34,823 nt of DNA from Dehalococcoides sp. JdFR-56 (GCA_002011495.1 MTNR01000021.1:1-34823), one strand, 5' to 3'; counted from the stretch's first letter, positions 8,854-17,184 are shown. Numbers and translations are program-made. Notes: a model not told the origin generated them from the letters alone.

Positions 8854-9783
8854 GTGGATAAGAGAAGGAGGGAGGCAAGTTTGAGAGGTTTGGCCTTATC
8901 GCTGGCGGCGGGTTTCGCCTCGGCCGTGGTGATGCTGGCCTTCAGTGGCGGTCAAATCTATGCTTTGGATGAGAACAACTGTCTCTCCTGTCATGGCAAC
9001 CCGGAGCTGACCAAGACCAACGGGGAGGGGAAAGAGGTCTCCCTGTACGTGAGTGAGGAGGCGGTGAATACTGCTGCCCACCGTTTTATTGACTGCACCA
9101 CCTGCCATACTGCCCAGCCCCATCAGGTCAACACCCCGCTCACCAAGCTATCTCTGGCGCAGAAGTGTGGCACCTGTCATCAGTACCAGTATAAGCTGCA
9201 TCTCCAGAGTGTCCACGGTCAGCAGTTGGCCCAGGGTAACCCTGATGTGGCCACCTGTGTTGACTGCCACAGCCCGACGGGCAACCCCCACAGCGTCATC
9301 CGGGTGCTGGAATATAGCGCCCCGGCTTACAAGAAGAACATCGCCCAGACCTGCGCCAAGTGCCATGATAACGAGGAGTTGATGGCCAGCTACGGCATTG
9401 TGGAGAAGGTGTATGAATCCTACATGCGCAGCTTTCACGGCAAGGCGATACAGCTGGGCACCTACGAGATAACCCAGCTGGACAAGGCGACCTGTACCAA
9501 TTGTCACGGCTATCACGATATCAAGAGCACGCGCGACCCCACCTCTCCGGTCTCCGGAGTGCAAAATCTGGCCAAAACCTGTGAGCAGTGCCACCCCGGC
9601 GCTGGGGTGGAGTTTGCCCGCGGCTTCCTTGGCCATAAAGAGGCATCGCCAGAGAATATTCCGGCGGCCCATTACACGGAGGTGTTCTTCACCATCCTGC
9701 TGACGGTGGTGGTGGTGGCTGGCGCCTTCGTGGTCGTCACTGCCGTGGTTCGGTTTGCCATCAACCGATGGAGGGAGGAATAG
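8854..9783 (+). CDS. Membrane-anchored multihaem cytochrome c (7 CXXCH)
   Basis: GTG start; signal/TM; CLSCH, CTTCH, CGTCH, CVDCH, CAKCH, CTNCH, CEQCH; C-terminal TM helix VFFTILLTVVVVAGAFVVVTAVVRF. Confidence 0.92.
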   Translation: MDKRRREASLRGLALSLAAGFASAVVMLAFSGGQIYALDENNCLSCHGNPELTKTNGEGKEVSLYVSEEAVNTAAHRFIDCTTCHTAQPHQVNTPLTKLSLAQKCGTCHQYQYKLHLQSVHGQQLAQGNPDVATCVDCHSPTGNPHSVIRVLEYSAPAYKKNIAQTCAKCHDNEELMASYGIVEKVYESYMRSFHGKAIQLGTYEITQLDKATCTNCHGYHDIKSTRDPTSPVSGVQNLAKTCEQCHPGAGVEFARGFLGHKEASPENIPAAHYTEVFFTILLTVVVVAGAFVVVTAVVRFAINRWREE

Positions 9784-9784
9784 C

Positions 9785-10519
9785 ATGGCCACAGTAGCTA
9801 GGATTATCTCGGCAGAAGGCGCTCAGGAGGAGGTCATCACCCGTTTTGACATCCACCAGATAATCCAGCATGCTGGACTGATGGTGAGCTTCATCCTGCT
9901 GGCGGTTACCGGGCTGCCTTTGAAGTTCCCTGACTGGGCGGTCAGCCAGTGGTGGGCGGGTGTCTGGGGAGGTATTGAGACCCTGCGCGCCACGCACCAC
10001 TTTGCCGCCTGGATGATGGGCGCCGTCGCCCTTTACCACGCCCTCTATATCCTGTATTCCGTCCTCATCTTGAAAAAGCCTTTCCCGGTGAAGATGCTTC
10101 CCAGCTGGCGGGACTTCATCGTCTTCTTCCAGGAGCTGGGGTATTTTCTGGGATTGAGGAAGGAAAGGCCCCTGGTTGACCGCTTCCACTGGAGGGAGAA
10201 GTTTGACTACTGGGCGATTTTCTGGGGGATGCCGGTGATGGGAATCTCAGGCTTCATCATGATGTATCCGGTCTGGGCCACCAAGTTTCTCCCCGGGTGG
10301 GTGGTCCCGGCTGCCCTGGTAGCCCACAGCGATGAGGCGATGCTGGCCCTGATCTGGATTTTCATGGTGCATATTTTCTTCAACCATTTTGCCCCCGGGG
10401 TATTTCCCTTGAACACCTCCATTTTCACCGGCAAGGTGAGCCGGGAGCGATACCGCCGGGAGCACCCCCTTGAGTATGAGAGACTAACGGGAACCGATGA
10501 GAGAAAGGAGGCGGAATGA
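9785..10519 (+). CDS. Cytochrome b-type membrane subunit (formate dehydrogenase gamma/cytochrome b561-like)
   Basis: Several TM helices with conserved histidines (FDIHQIIQHAGLMVSFILLAVTGLPLKF, ATHHFAAWMM, AHSDEAMLALIWIFMVHIFFNHF). ATG 9785, in frame with ORF 9755. Confidence 0.82.
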   Translation: MATVARIISAEGAQEEVITRFDIHQIIQHAGLMVSFILLAVTGLPLKFPDWAVSQWWAGVWGGIETLRATHHFAAWMMGAVALYHALYILYSVLILKKPFPVKMLPSWRDFIVFFQELGYFLGLRKERPLVDRFHWREKFDYWAIFWGMPVMGISGFIMMYPVWATKFLPGWVVPAALVAHSDEAMLALIWIFMVHIFFNHFAPGVFPLNTSIFTGKVSRERYRREHPLEYERLTGTDERKEAE

Positions 10520-10728
10520 GGTACCTTCGCGAGATATTTGATGACTGGCTGACGAGGGCCGCTGGTATCAACTTCGTGCTCATTGTGGCCCTGGTTATGT
10601 TCAACGTTTTCTCCGACCTGCCGGAGAGATATCCCCTCTTCGGTGTGATCAACTTTTCCATGGTGCCCATTCTGTTTATCAGCGGAGGGATTATCTTCGT
10701 CCTGGCCATCCTCAAGAGCTATGAGTAG
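10516..10728 (+). CDS. Small two-TM membrane protein of the cytochrome cluster
   Basis: 70 aa, ATGA overlap with upstream gene; two hydrophobic segments (INFVLIVALVMFNVF; NFSMVPILFISGGIIFVLAIL). Confidence 0.7.
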   Translation: MRYLREIFDDWLTRAAGINFVLIVALVMFNVFSDLPERYPLFGVINFSMVPILFISGGIIFVLAILKSYE

Positions 10729-10746
10729 TTAAGGAGCAAAGCTGGA

Positions 10747-11868
10747 ATGCAGATGAACTACCGGAGACATCGCGAGAAATTGCTTTTTCTTATGTTCGCT
10801 GGGGCCATCGGCATCATACTGCTGGTCATCGGTGGCTATCAGCTGATTGAGTTTATGGATTCCACCTCTTTCTGCGGGCGGCTGTGCCATGAGGTGATGT
10901 ACCCGGAATACACCGCCTATCAGGCATCACCTCACTCCCGGGTGGCCTGCACGGAATGCCATGTTGGCTCGGGGGCTGACTATCTGGTCAAGTCCAAAAT
11001 CAGCGGCATACCGCTCATCTTCACCACCATCGCCGGCAACTATGACCGCCCCATTCCCACCCCGGTGGAGAATCTCCGCCCAGCCCGTGAGACCTGTGAG
11101 CAGTGCCATCGGCCGGAGAGGTTTGCCGGTGACCTGGTTCGCGTCCATACCACCTACGCCGCCGATGAGACCAATACCGAGAAGGTTGATACCCGCATCC
11201 TCCGGGTTGGTGGTGGGGAGTCTGAGGTCGCCCAGGATATTCACTGGCATATCGCGGCCAAGGTCTGGTATCTCCCCATTGATAAGAAGCGGCAGGAAAT
11301 AGCTTGGGTCGGCGTTGAGGATGAGGCTGGTGGCCTCATAGAATACGTTGACCCGGATAAGGTGGCGGAGGTCACCCCGCAGCGCCTCGCCGAGAAGAAA
11401 CGCCTGATGGACTGCGTGGACTGCCACAACCGGGCGACGCATATCTTCCGCTCGCCGGAGGAGCTCATTGACATGGCGCTTGCCCAGGGTAAGATAGACA
11501 AAACTCTCCCCTACATCAAGAAACTGGGGCTGGAAGCCCTGGACCCGCCCAATCCAAGCTTAGAGCAGGCCTTCACCAAGGTGGAGGCGCTTGAAGAATT
11601 CTACCGCACTTCCTATCCGCAGGTTTACCAGGAGAGGAGGGAGGCCATTGATAAGGCGATAGAGGAGCTCAAGGAGATCGCCCGGCTCACCACCTTCCCC
11701 AAGATGAAGGTAACCTGGAAAACCTACATTGATAACCTGGGGCACCAGGAATCTCCGGGGTGTTTTCGCTGCCATGGCAAGCTGGTGGCAGCCGCCGATG
11801 ACCAGGAGGGCGAGGTCATTGATGCCGATTGTCAGCTATGCCATTACTTCGAGCTCCAGCAAAAATAG
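10747..11868 (+). CDS. NapC/NirT-type membrane-anchored multihaem cytochrome (5 CXXCH + 1 CX3CH)
   Basis: N-terminal TM then FCGRLCHEVMYPEYTAYQASPHSRVACTECHVG; CEQCH, CVDCH, CFRCH, CQLCH. Confidence 0.88.
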   Translation: MQMNYRRHREKLLFLMFAGAIGIILLVIGGYQLIEFMDSTSFCGRLCHEVMYPEYTAYQASPHSRVACTECHVGSGADYLVKSKISGIPLIFTTIAGNYDRPIPTPVENLRPARETCEQCHRPERFAGDLVRVHTTYAADETNTEKVDTRILRVGGGESEVAQDIHWHIAAKVWYLPIDKKRQEIAWVGVEDEAGGLIEYVDPDKVAEVTPQRLAEKKRLMDCVDCHNRATHIFRSPEELIDMALAQGKIDKTLPYIKKLGLEALDPPNPSLEQAFTKVEALEEFYRTSYPQVYQERREAIDKAIEELKEIARLTTFPKMKVTWKTYIDNLGHQESPGCFRCHGKLVAAADDQEGEVIDADCQLCHYFELQQK

Positions 11869-11925
11869 GGCATTTTTCTCGGACAAAATGGGTATAAATA
11901 CCCGTAGCTGATAGGGTAAAGATAT
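11867..11925 (+). promoter_or_regulatory. Second AGGGCATT/TGATAGGKTAAAG promoter region, upstream of octaheme lipoprotein
   Basis: AGGGCATTTTT at 11867, TGGGTATAAAT at 11889, AGGGTAAAGAT at 11913; TGATAGGGTAAAGATAT 11909-11925 resembles 8096-8112. Confidence 0.45.
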
Positions 11926-11985
11926 GTTAGTCTACCCTTTAGGTTATGTAGGCACAGGCGATAAGAAAAAGAAAGGAGGGATGGT

Positions 11986-13233
11986 ATGAGAAGAAAGCTC
12001 ATCTGGGTGGCGTTGCCAATAATAATATTGGTAGCGCTGCTCGCTGCTTGCCAAGGTCCACCTGGTCCTCAGGGTCCGGCAGGTCCCGCAGGCCCGGCAG
12101 GCCCACAAGGTCCGGCAGGCCCGCAAGGCCCACCTGGTCCACAAGGTCCGGCAGGTCCCGCAGGCCCAGCAGGTCCGGCAGGCTCGGCGGCTGAGATTAG
12201 CGCCGAATATGTCACCTCTAAGGTCTGTGCTGCTTGCCATACTGAGGAAGCGGAGGAGGTTGGCAAATCCGGGCATGCTTACAAGCTGAACCCGGTGATA
12301 AATGGCCAACCGCCGAAGTATCCTTTCTCCGAGGTACCGAATCCACCCGAAGGCTATACCTGGGATGATATCACCTACGTTATCGGTGGCTATGGATGGA
12401 AGGCTCGCTTCATTGACAAGCAGGGCTACATTATCACCGGCGCTGACGAGAGTGCCACCACGCAGTATAACTTCGCCAATCCGGTGGTAGGCAAGGAGGC
12501 TGGCTGGGTGGGGTATCATGCTGGTGAAAAAGAGAAGCCGTATAACTGCGGACGCTGTCATACCACCGGCTACAAACCAGACGGGCATCAGGATGGTTTG
12601 CCCGGCATCGTTGGCACCTGGGCTGAGCCGGGGATTCAGTGCGAAGCCTGCCATGGTCCGGGTGGTAATCACGTGAACGACCCCTATGGCGTGGCCATGA
12701 AGATAGACCGCAGCTCGGCGATGTGTGGTGAATGTCACTCCCGGGGCGCGGTGGAGACCATTGACGCCAAGGGCGGGTTTATCAAGCATCATGAGCAGTA
12801 TGAGGAGCTTCTCCAGTCCAAGCATCTGGCTCTGAGCTGCGTTGACTGCCATGACCCGCACCAGGGTGTCATCCAGGCGCGCAAGACTGGCGAGGCCACC
12901 GTGCGCATCGAGTGTGAGAGCTGCCACTTCCAGGAGGCCAGATACCAGAAGTCGGCGGCGATGAAGGCATCGGTGGATTGCATTGACTGCCATATGCCTC
13001 GCATCGTCAAGAGTGCCTGGGGTGATGCCGAAGCTTATACTGGGGACATCCGGTCTCACCTCTTCGCTATTGACCCCGAGGCCACGGCGCAGTTCTCGGA
13101 GGATGGCAAGAAAGCCATCTCTCAGATCACGCTGGACTTCGCCTGCAAGTCCTGCCATCGCAGTGGCGGAACCGCCACGGTGAAGACGGATGCAGAGCTG
13201 AAGAGCGAGGCCATCGGCTATCACCAGAGATAG
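11986..13233 (+). CDS. Octaheme c-type cytochrome lipoprotein with collagen-like (GXY) stalk
   Basis: Lipobox LLAAC, then 15 Gly-X-Y triplets ([12 protein letters not shown]...), then CAACH, CGRCH, CEACH, CGECH, CVDCH, CESCH, CIDCH, CKSCH. Confidence 0.92.
   Translation: MRRKLIWVALPIIILVALLAACQGPPGPQGPAGPAGPAGPQGPAGPQGPPGPQGPAGPAGPAGPAGSAAEISAEYVTSKVCAACHTEEAEEVGKSGHAYKLNPVINGQPPKYPFSEVPNPPEGYTWDDITYVIGGYGWKARFIDKQGYIITGADESATTQYNFANPVVGKEAGWVGYHAGEKEKPYNCGRCHTTGYKPDGHQDGLPGIVGTWAEPGIQCEACHGPGGNHVNDPYGVAMKIDRSSAMCGECHSRGAVETIDAKGGFIKHHEQYEELLQSKHLALSCVDCHDPHQGVIQARKTGEATVRIECESCHFQEARYQKSAAMKASVDCIDCHMPRIVKSAWGDAEAYTGDIRSHLFAIDPEATAQFSEDGKKAISQITLDFACKSCHRSGGTATVKTDAELKSEAIGYHQR
12055..12189 (+). 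repeat. Collagen-like GXY-encoding tandem repeat (15 triplets)
   Basis: GGT/GGC-CCN-NNN 9-nt units encoding [12 protein letters not shown]. Confidence 0.93.
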
Positions 13234-13348
13234 ACGCGTATCAGCTAGATACGGTAAAATTAAATAGGGTGATGGCGGAAGGCAAAAAGGCAGTCTCATC
13301 CGCAGTGCTCTTTGGCAGGAGGAAATAGGGGAGCGGTAAGCTCCTTTA

Positions 13349-13385
13349 AGAGGGGAAGCTAGGAAAATCCCTTAGCTTCCCCTCT
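13349..13385. terminator. Strong 13-bp stem-loop between octaheme and diheme lipoprotein genes (terminator or attenuator)
   Basis: AGAGGGGAAGCTA (13349-13361)/TAGCTTCCCCTCT (13373-13385), 11-nt loop; followed by AT-rich CTTAAAATATTTTGTTTT without a perfect U-tract. Confidence 0.6.
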
Positions 13386-13423
13386 CCCTGTGCTTAAAAT
13401 ATTTTGTTTTAAGGAGGCCAGAG

Positions 13424-13804
13424 TTGAGGAGCAAAATTACACTGTTACTGGTAGCGGCGCTGCTGGTTATAGTGCCCTTGCTCGCAGCTTGTGGTGGTGA
13501 GGAGGCAGCTCCGGCGCCAGCGCCAAGTCCAGCCCCGGCACCAAGCCCAGCTCCGGCACCGGCGCCAAGCCCAACGCCGACGCCAACCCCGACCCCAACA
13601 CCGACGCCAACGCCGACACCAACACCAACTCCTACCCCGTCACCAGCGCCAGCAGCAGGGCCACCTGCCGTGCCGCATACTCTGGAAGGGCGTGACAATT
13701 GTCTTATGTGTCACGAGGCTGGGATTGGTGGTGCCGGCGTGATCCCCGAGGACCACGCTGGGCGCACCAACGAACAGTGCACTACCTGCCATACGCCAGC
13801 CTAA
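13424..13804 (+). CDS. Small diheme cytochrome lipoprotein with Pro/Thr/Ala-rich stalk
   Basis: TTG start; LLAAC lipobox; (PA/PS/PT)n linker; NCLMCHEAG and QCTTCHTPA. Confidence 0.85.
   Translation: MRSKITLLLVAALLVIVPLLAACGGEEAAPAPAPSPAPAPSPAPAPAPSPTPTPTPTPTPTPTPTPTPTPTPSPAPAAGPPAVPHTLEGRDNCLMCHEAGIGGAGVIPEDHAGRTNEQCTTCHTPA
13503..13672 (+). repeat. Low-complexity tract encoding (PA)n/(PT)n stalk
   Basis: Repeated CCNRCN hexamers (ccaacgccgacg...) encoding PAPAPS...PTPTPTPT. Confidence 0.9.
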
Positions 13805-13871
13805 ATGAGGGGGACTGGGCAAGCTCGGTGGCTCTCTGGTGTGGTGGGAATCTCAAATTGAAGAGTGAGCG

Positions 13872-14267
13872 ATGTTGAGGAAGAAAAAATTCCTAGTGGG
13901 TGGTCTTGTTGTTTTCCTCGCCCTGGGCTATCTGATCTATACCGGTTTTCAGAGTTCGGCCACCTATTATTATGAGGTGAGCGAACTTCTGACGCGGGGA
14001 GATTCAGTCTATGGCGAGAATGTGCGGGTGCGTGGGGAGGTTGCTCCCGGCTCGGTGGAGCGGGAGTCTCAGGGGACGGTTCTCCGGTTCATCATTACCG
14101 ATATGGAGGGGGAGCAGAGCTTGCCGGTGGTCTATCAAGGGGTTGTCCCTGACACCTTCAAGGTGGGTGTTGAGGTGGTGGTTGAGGGTCAACTTGACTC
14201 AGATGGGGTCTTTCAGGCCCACACCCTCATGCCGAAGTGTCCCTCCAGATATGTGCCCCAAGAGTAG
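13872..14267 (+). CDS. ccmE: Cytochrome c maturation haem chaperone CcmE, CxxxY variant
   Basis: N-terminal TM, OB-fold GENVRVRGEVAPGSVERESQGTVLRFIITD...VVVEGQLDSDGVFQAHTLMPKCPSRYVPQE; Cys at 14238-14240 in place of the usual haem-binding His. Confidence 0.93.
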   Translation: MLRKKKFLVGGLVVFLALGYLIYTGFQSSATYYYEVSELLTRGDSVYGENVRVRGEVAPGSVERESQGTVLRFIITDMEGEQSLPVVYQGVVPDTFKVGVEVVVEGQLDSDGVFQAHTLMPKCPSRYVPQE

Positions 14268-14291
14268 GACACAATTTAGGAAAGCAATTCT

Positions 14292-16268
14292 ATGGCAGAT
14301 ATAGGCTATATTGCACAGTTTCTGGCGCTGGTGGTCTCGGTTTATGCGGCGGGTGCCTTTATCCTTGGCTGGAGGGGAAAACATCCCGCCCTGCTCAGCA
14401 GTGCTAGGAATGGTTTACTGGCGTCATGCGGGCTGCTTACCATATCAGTGGCCTCGCTGGTCTATGCTCTAGTTAGCCATGACTTCCAGATAGAGTACGT
14501 TTACCAGTACACCAGCCGGGATCTGGCTTTAACCTACCGCCTGAGCGCTTTATGGGCGGGCAATGATGGTTCATTGCTCTTCTGGGCATGGCTTCTTTCC
14601 GTTCTGGGCGCGGCGGTGATACTCCAGAAACGAGAGGTGGGCAAGGAGCTGGTGCCCTATGCCGCCGCAATTATCGGGGTAACCCAGACTTTCTTCATTC
14701 TTCTGCTGCTTACCATAGCCAATCCTTTCCAGAAGCTTCCCCAGGTCCCGGCCGATGGCATGGGGCTTAACCCGATGCTGGAAAATCCCGGCATGTTTTT
14801 CCATCCCCCCCTTCTCCTCGCCGGCTATGTTGGCTTTACCGTTCCTTTCGCCTTTGCCATGGCGGCCCTGCTCTCCAGGAGGCTCGGCGACGCCTGGCTG
14901 ATAGTGGTCAGGCGATGGACGCTGCTGGCTTGGCTCTCCCTTGGCCTGGGCAACCTTTTGGGCGCCTGGTGGGCATACGTTGAGCTTGGCTGGGGAGGCT
15001 ACTGGGCCTGGGACCCAGTGGAGAACGCTGGCCTGATGCCTTGGCTGGTGGCCACCGCCTTTCTTCACTCTATCATGATGCAGAGGCGGCGGGGGATACT
15101 CAAGGTTTGGAATATGGTGCTGATAATACTGACCTTCGTCCTGGCAATACTTGGCACTTTCCTCACCCGGAGCGGTGTTCTTGCTTCGGTTCATACCTTT
15201 GCCGAGTCCCCTTTATTGGGTGCCTCGTTCCTGGCCTTTATCGGTATTACCATCGTCAGTTCGCTGGGCTTGCTCTATTACCGCAGTGAAGAGCTGAAAA
15301 GCGAAGCGGAGATGGAGTCACTTGTCTCCAGGGAGAGCACCTTCCTGCTCAATAATTTGCTCCTGGTCGGTGCTGCCTTCACCATCTTTCTGGGAACGTT
15401 CTTCCCGGTGATATCAGAGGCGGTGCGTGGGGTCAAGGTTAGCGTCGGCCCGCCCTTCTATAACCAGGTGAATGTGCCTATTTTCCTGGCCATCATTCTC
15501 CTCGCCGGGATTTGCACTCTCATTGGCTGGCGGCGAGCCTCCCTCAGGAATCTGGTACAACATTTCCTCTGGCCGCTGGCGACGGCGCTGATTTTGGGGA
15601 TAGTTCTCTTCATCCTGGGGATAAGGCAATGGCTTGCCCTTGTCGCCCTCCCCCTGTGTGGCTTCGTGCTCTTTACCATCCTCTACGAATGGTGGCGAGG
15701 GACGCGGGCTCGCCACCGGATGAGGAGCGAGAACTATCTGAAGGCGTTCTGGGGCTTGATCATGACCAATCGGCCCCGCTATGGCGGCTACATTGTTCAC
15801 ATCGGCGTCATCATCATGGCCGTGGGAATCATCGGCTCATCCCTCTACGGAGTGGAGAAGGAGGCCACCCTTACCCAGGGTGAGTCAATGAGCATTGAGG
15901 ACTACACCCTCACCTATGAGAATATGGACTTTTACGAGACCGAGAGCAAGGCGGTGGTTACCGCCACCCTTCTGGTCTCCAATCAAGGGAAATTGCTCGG
16001 CAGGTTGCTGCCGGAGAAATACTTTCACCGCAGCTTTGAGCAGCCGGTGACCGAGGTGGCCATTCGCAGCACCCTCGTTGAGGACCTGTATGTCATCCTG
16101 GTTGGCTGGGATGAAGATGGCACCACCGCCTTTAAGGTGCTGGTCAACCCGCTGGTTAACTGGATCTGGATTGGGGGAGTCGTCCTGGTTTTGGGAGGGC
16201 TTATTGCTTTCTGGCCTGAGTGGCGCAGGCAGCCAGTTCCACAGTCGGCTGGTAAAAGGGGGGAGTGA
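14292..16268 (+). CDS. ccmF: Cytochrome c haem lyase subunit CcmF
   Basis: WWD domain WGGYWAWDPVENAGLMPWL, LTRSGVLASVHTFAESP, many TM helices, downstream of ccmE. Confidence 0.96.
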   Translation: MADIGYIAQFLALVVSVYAAGAFILGWRGKHPALLSSARNGLLASCGLLTISVASLVYALVSHDFQIEYVYQYTSRDLALTYRLSALWAGNDGSLLFWAWLLSVLGAAVILQKREVGKELVPYAAAIIGVTQTFFILLLLTIANPFQKLPQVPADGMGLNPMLENPGMFFHPPLLLAGYVGFTVPFAFAMAALLSRRLGDAWLIVVRRWTLLAWLSLGLGNLLGAWWAYVELGWGGYWAWDPVENAGLMPWLVATAFLHSIMMQRRRGILKVWNMVLIILTFVLAILGTFLTRSGVLASVHTFAESPLLGASFLAFIGITIVSSLGLLYYRSEELKSEAEMESLVSRESTFLLNNLLLVGAAFTIFLGTFFPVISEAVRGVKVSVGPPFYNQVNVPIFLAIILLAGICTLIGWRRASLRNLVQHFLWPLATALILGIVLFILGIRQWLALVALPLCGFVLFTILYEWWRGTRARHRMRSENYLKAFWGLIMTNRPRYGGYIVHIGVIIMAVGIIGSSLYGVEKEATLTQGESMSIEDYTLTYENMDFYETESKAVVTATLLVSNQGKLLGRLLPEKYFHRSFEQPVTEVAIRSTLVEDLYVILVGWDEDGTTAFKVLVNPLVNWIWIGGVVLVLGGLIAFWPEWRRQPVPQSAGKRGE

Positions 16269-16759
16269 ATATGGGATTTAGGGAGAAGCTCGTCGTCATC
16301 CTGCTCATCGCCCTGCTTGCTCTCATACCCTCTCGAGCTAGCGCGCAGACGGTGATGGGCATCTCTAAAAAGCTTATCTGCCAGTGCGGCTGCACCTTGG
16401 TTCTGGCCAACTGTACGCATAGTGAGTGCGGCTCCCGGGAGGCGATGACCGCCCTGATAAGGGATAAAATCAGCCAGGGATGGTCAGAGGAGGAGATTAT
16501 CCAGTTCTTTGTGGCCCAATATGGGGAGCAGGTGCTGGCATCTCCCCCCAAGCGGGGCTTTAACCTGATGGCCTGGATAACCCCGTTTGCCGTGATACTG
16601 GCCGGAGCTGGGGTGATCTACCTGGCCATAAAGAAATGGACAAAACGGGGCAGGCAAGCTCAGATTGTGGGCGCGCCTGAGAGTGAGGAAGAGGAGGAGA
16701 AATACCGGCAGCAGCTGGAAGAGGAGCTGAAAAAGTTCGCCGAGAGGAGTTTCCGGTGA
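16265..16759 (+). CDS. ccmH: CcmH/CycL/NrfF-family cytochrome c biogenesis protein, with CQCGC active-site variant
   Basis: Signal peptide, GISKKLICQCGCTLVLANCTHSECGSREAMTALIRDKISQGWSEEEIIQFFVAQYGEQVLASPP, TM; overlaps ccmF stop. Confidence 0.9.
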   Translation: MNMGFREKLVVILLIALLALIPSRASAQTVMGISKKLICQCGCTLVLANCTHSECGSREAMTALIRDKISQGWSEEEIIQFFVAQYGEQVLASPPKRGFNLMAWITPFAVILAGAGVIYLAIKKWTKRGRQAQIVGAPESEEEEEKYRQQLEEELKKFAERSFR

Positions 16760-17184
16760 CCATTTTCATCGCTATCTTGCTCACCATGCTCACCTTTGCC
16801 TTCATCGTTTACCCGCTGCTCAAGTCCCGACAGCGCCCCCAGGGTACTGCGCAGGATGAGCGGCTGCAGGAGCTGCAGTTCCGGCGGGATGCCACCTATT
16901 CCATGCTCAAGGAGCTGGAGTTTGACTATCAATCCGGTATCTTGAGCGATGAGGACTATCGGGAGCTTGAGGCGAAGTACAAGCAAAAGGGCATCTCCAT
17001 TCTCAAAAGCATTGATGCTCTGGAGAAGAGTCAGGATATTGAGGCGGAGATTGAAAGGCAGGTTATGGAGCTGCGCCGGGGGAGGAAACGGTTCTGCCCC
17101 CAGTGTGGGGCAAGGTATGAGGAGGGTGACCGTTTCTGCTCCCACTGCGGGACGAGACTAAAACGGGGGGAATCAGGTGATTAA
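16756..17184 (+). CDS. Membrane protein with CcmI-like N-terminus and C-terminal double zinc ribbon
   Basis: GTG start overlapping ccmH; TM MTIFIAILLTMLTFAFIVYPLL; helix RRDATYSMLKELEFDYQSGILSDEDYRELEAKY; FCPQCGARYEEGDRFCSHCGTRL. Confidence 0.8.
   Translation: MTIFIAILLTMLTFAFIVYPLLKSRQRPQGTAQDERLQELQFRRDATYSMLKELEFDYQSGILSDEDYRELEAKYKQKGISILKSIDALEKSQDIEAEIERQVMELRRGRKRFCPQCGARYEEGDRFCSHCGTRLKRGESGD

Noticed and set aside
9148-9792. 214-aa minus ORF and similar antisense ORFs over cytochrome genes (for example 10927-11442)
   Set aside because: Haem-motif-containing plus-strand genes occupy the region; no motif on the antisense products.
11944-13299. 451-aa minus-strand ORF antisense to the octaheme cytochrome
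   Set aside because: The plus strand encodes a signal peptide, GXY repeats and eight CXXCH motifs; the antisense ORF is a by-product of high GC and codon bias.
12055-13672. Repeat tracts as possible CRISPR or VNTR non-coding arrays
   Set aside because: Short in-frame codon repeats with no unique spacers; they encode protein stalks.
13372-13698. Minus-strand ORF rich in GVGVGVG
   Set aside because: Antisense of the PT/PA linker tract; pure repeat artefact.
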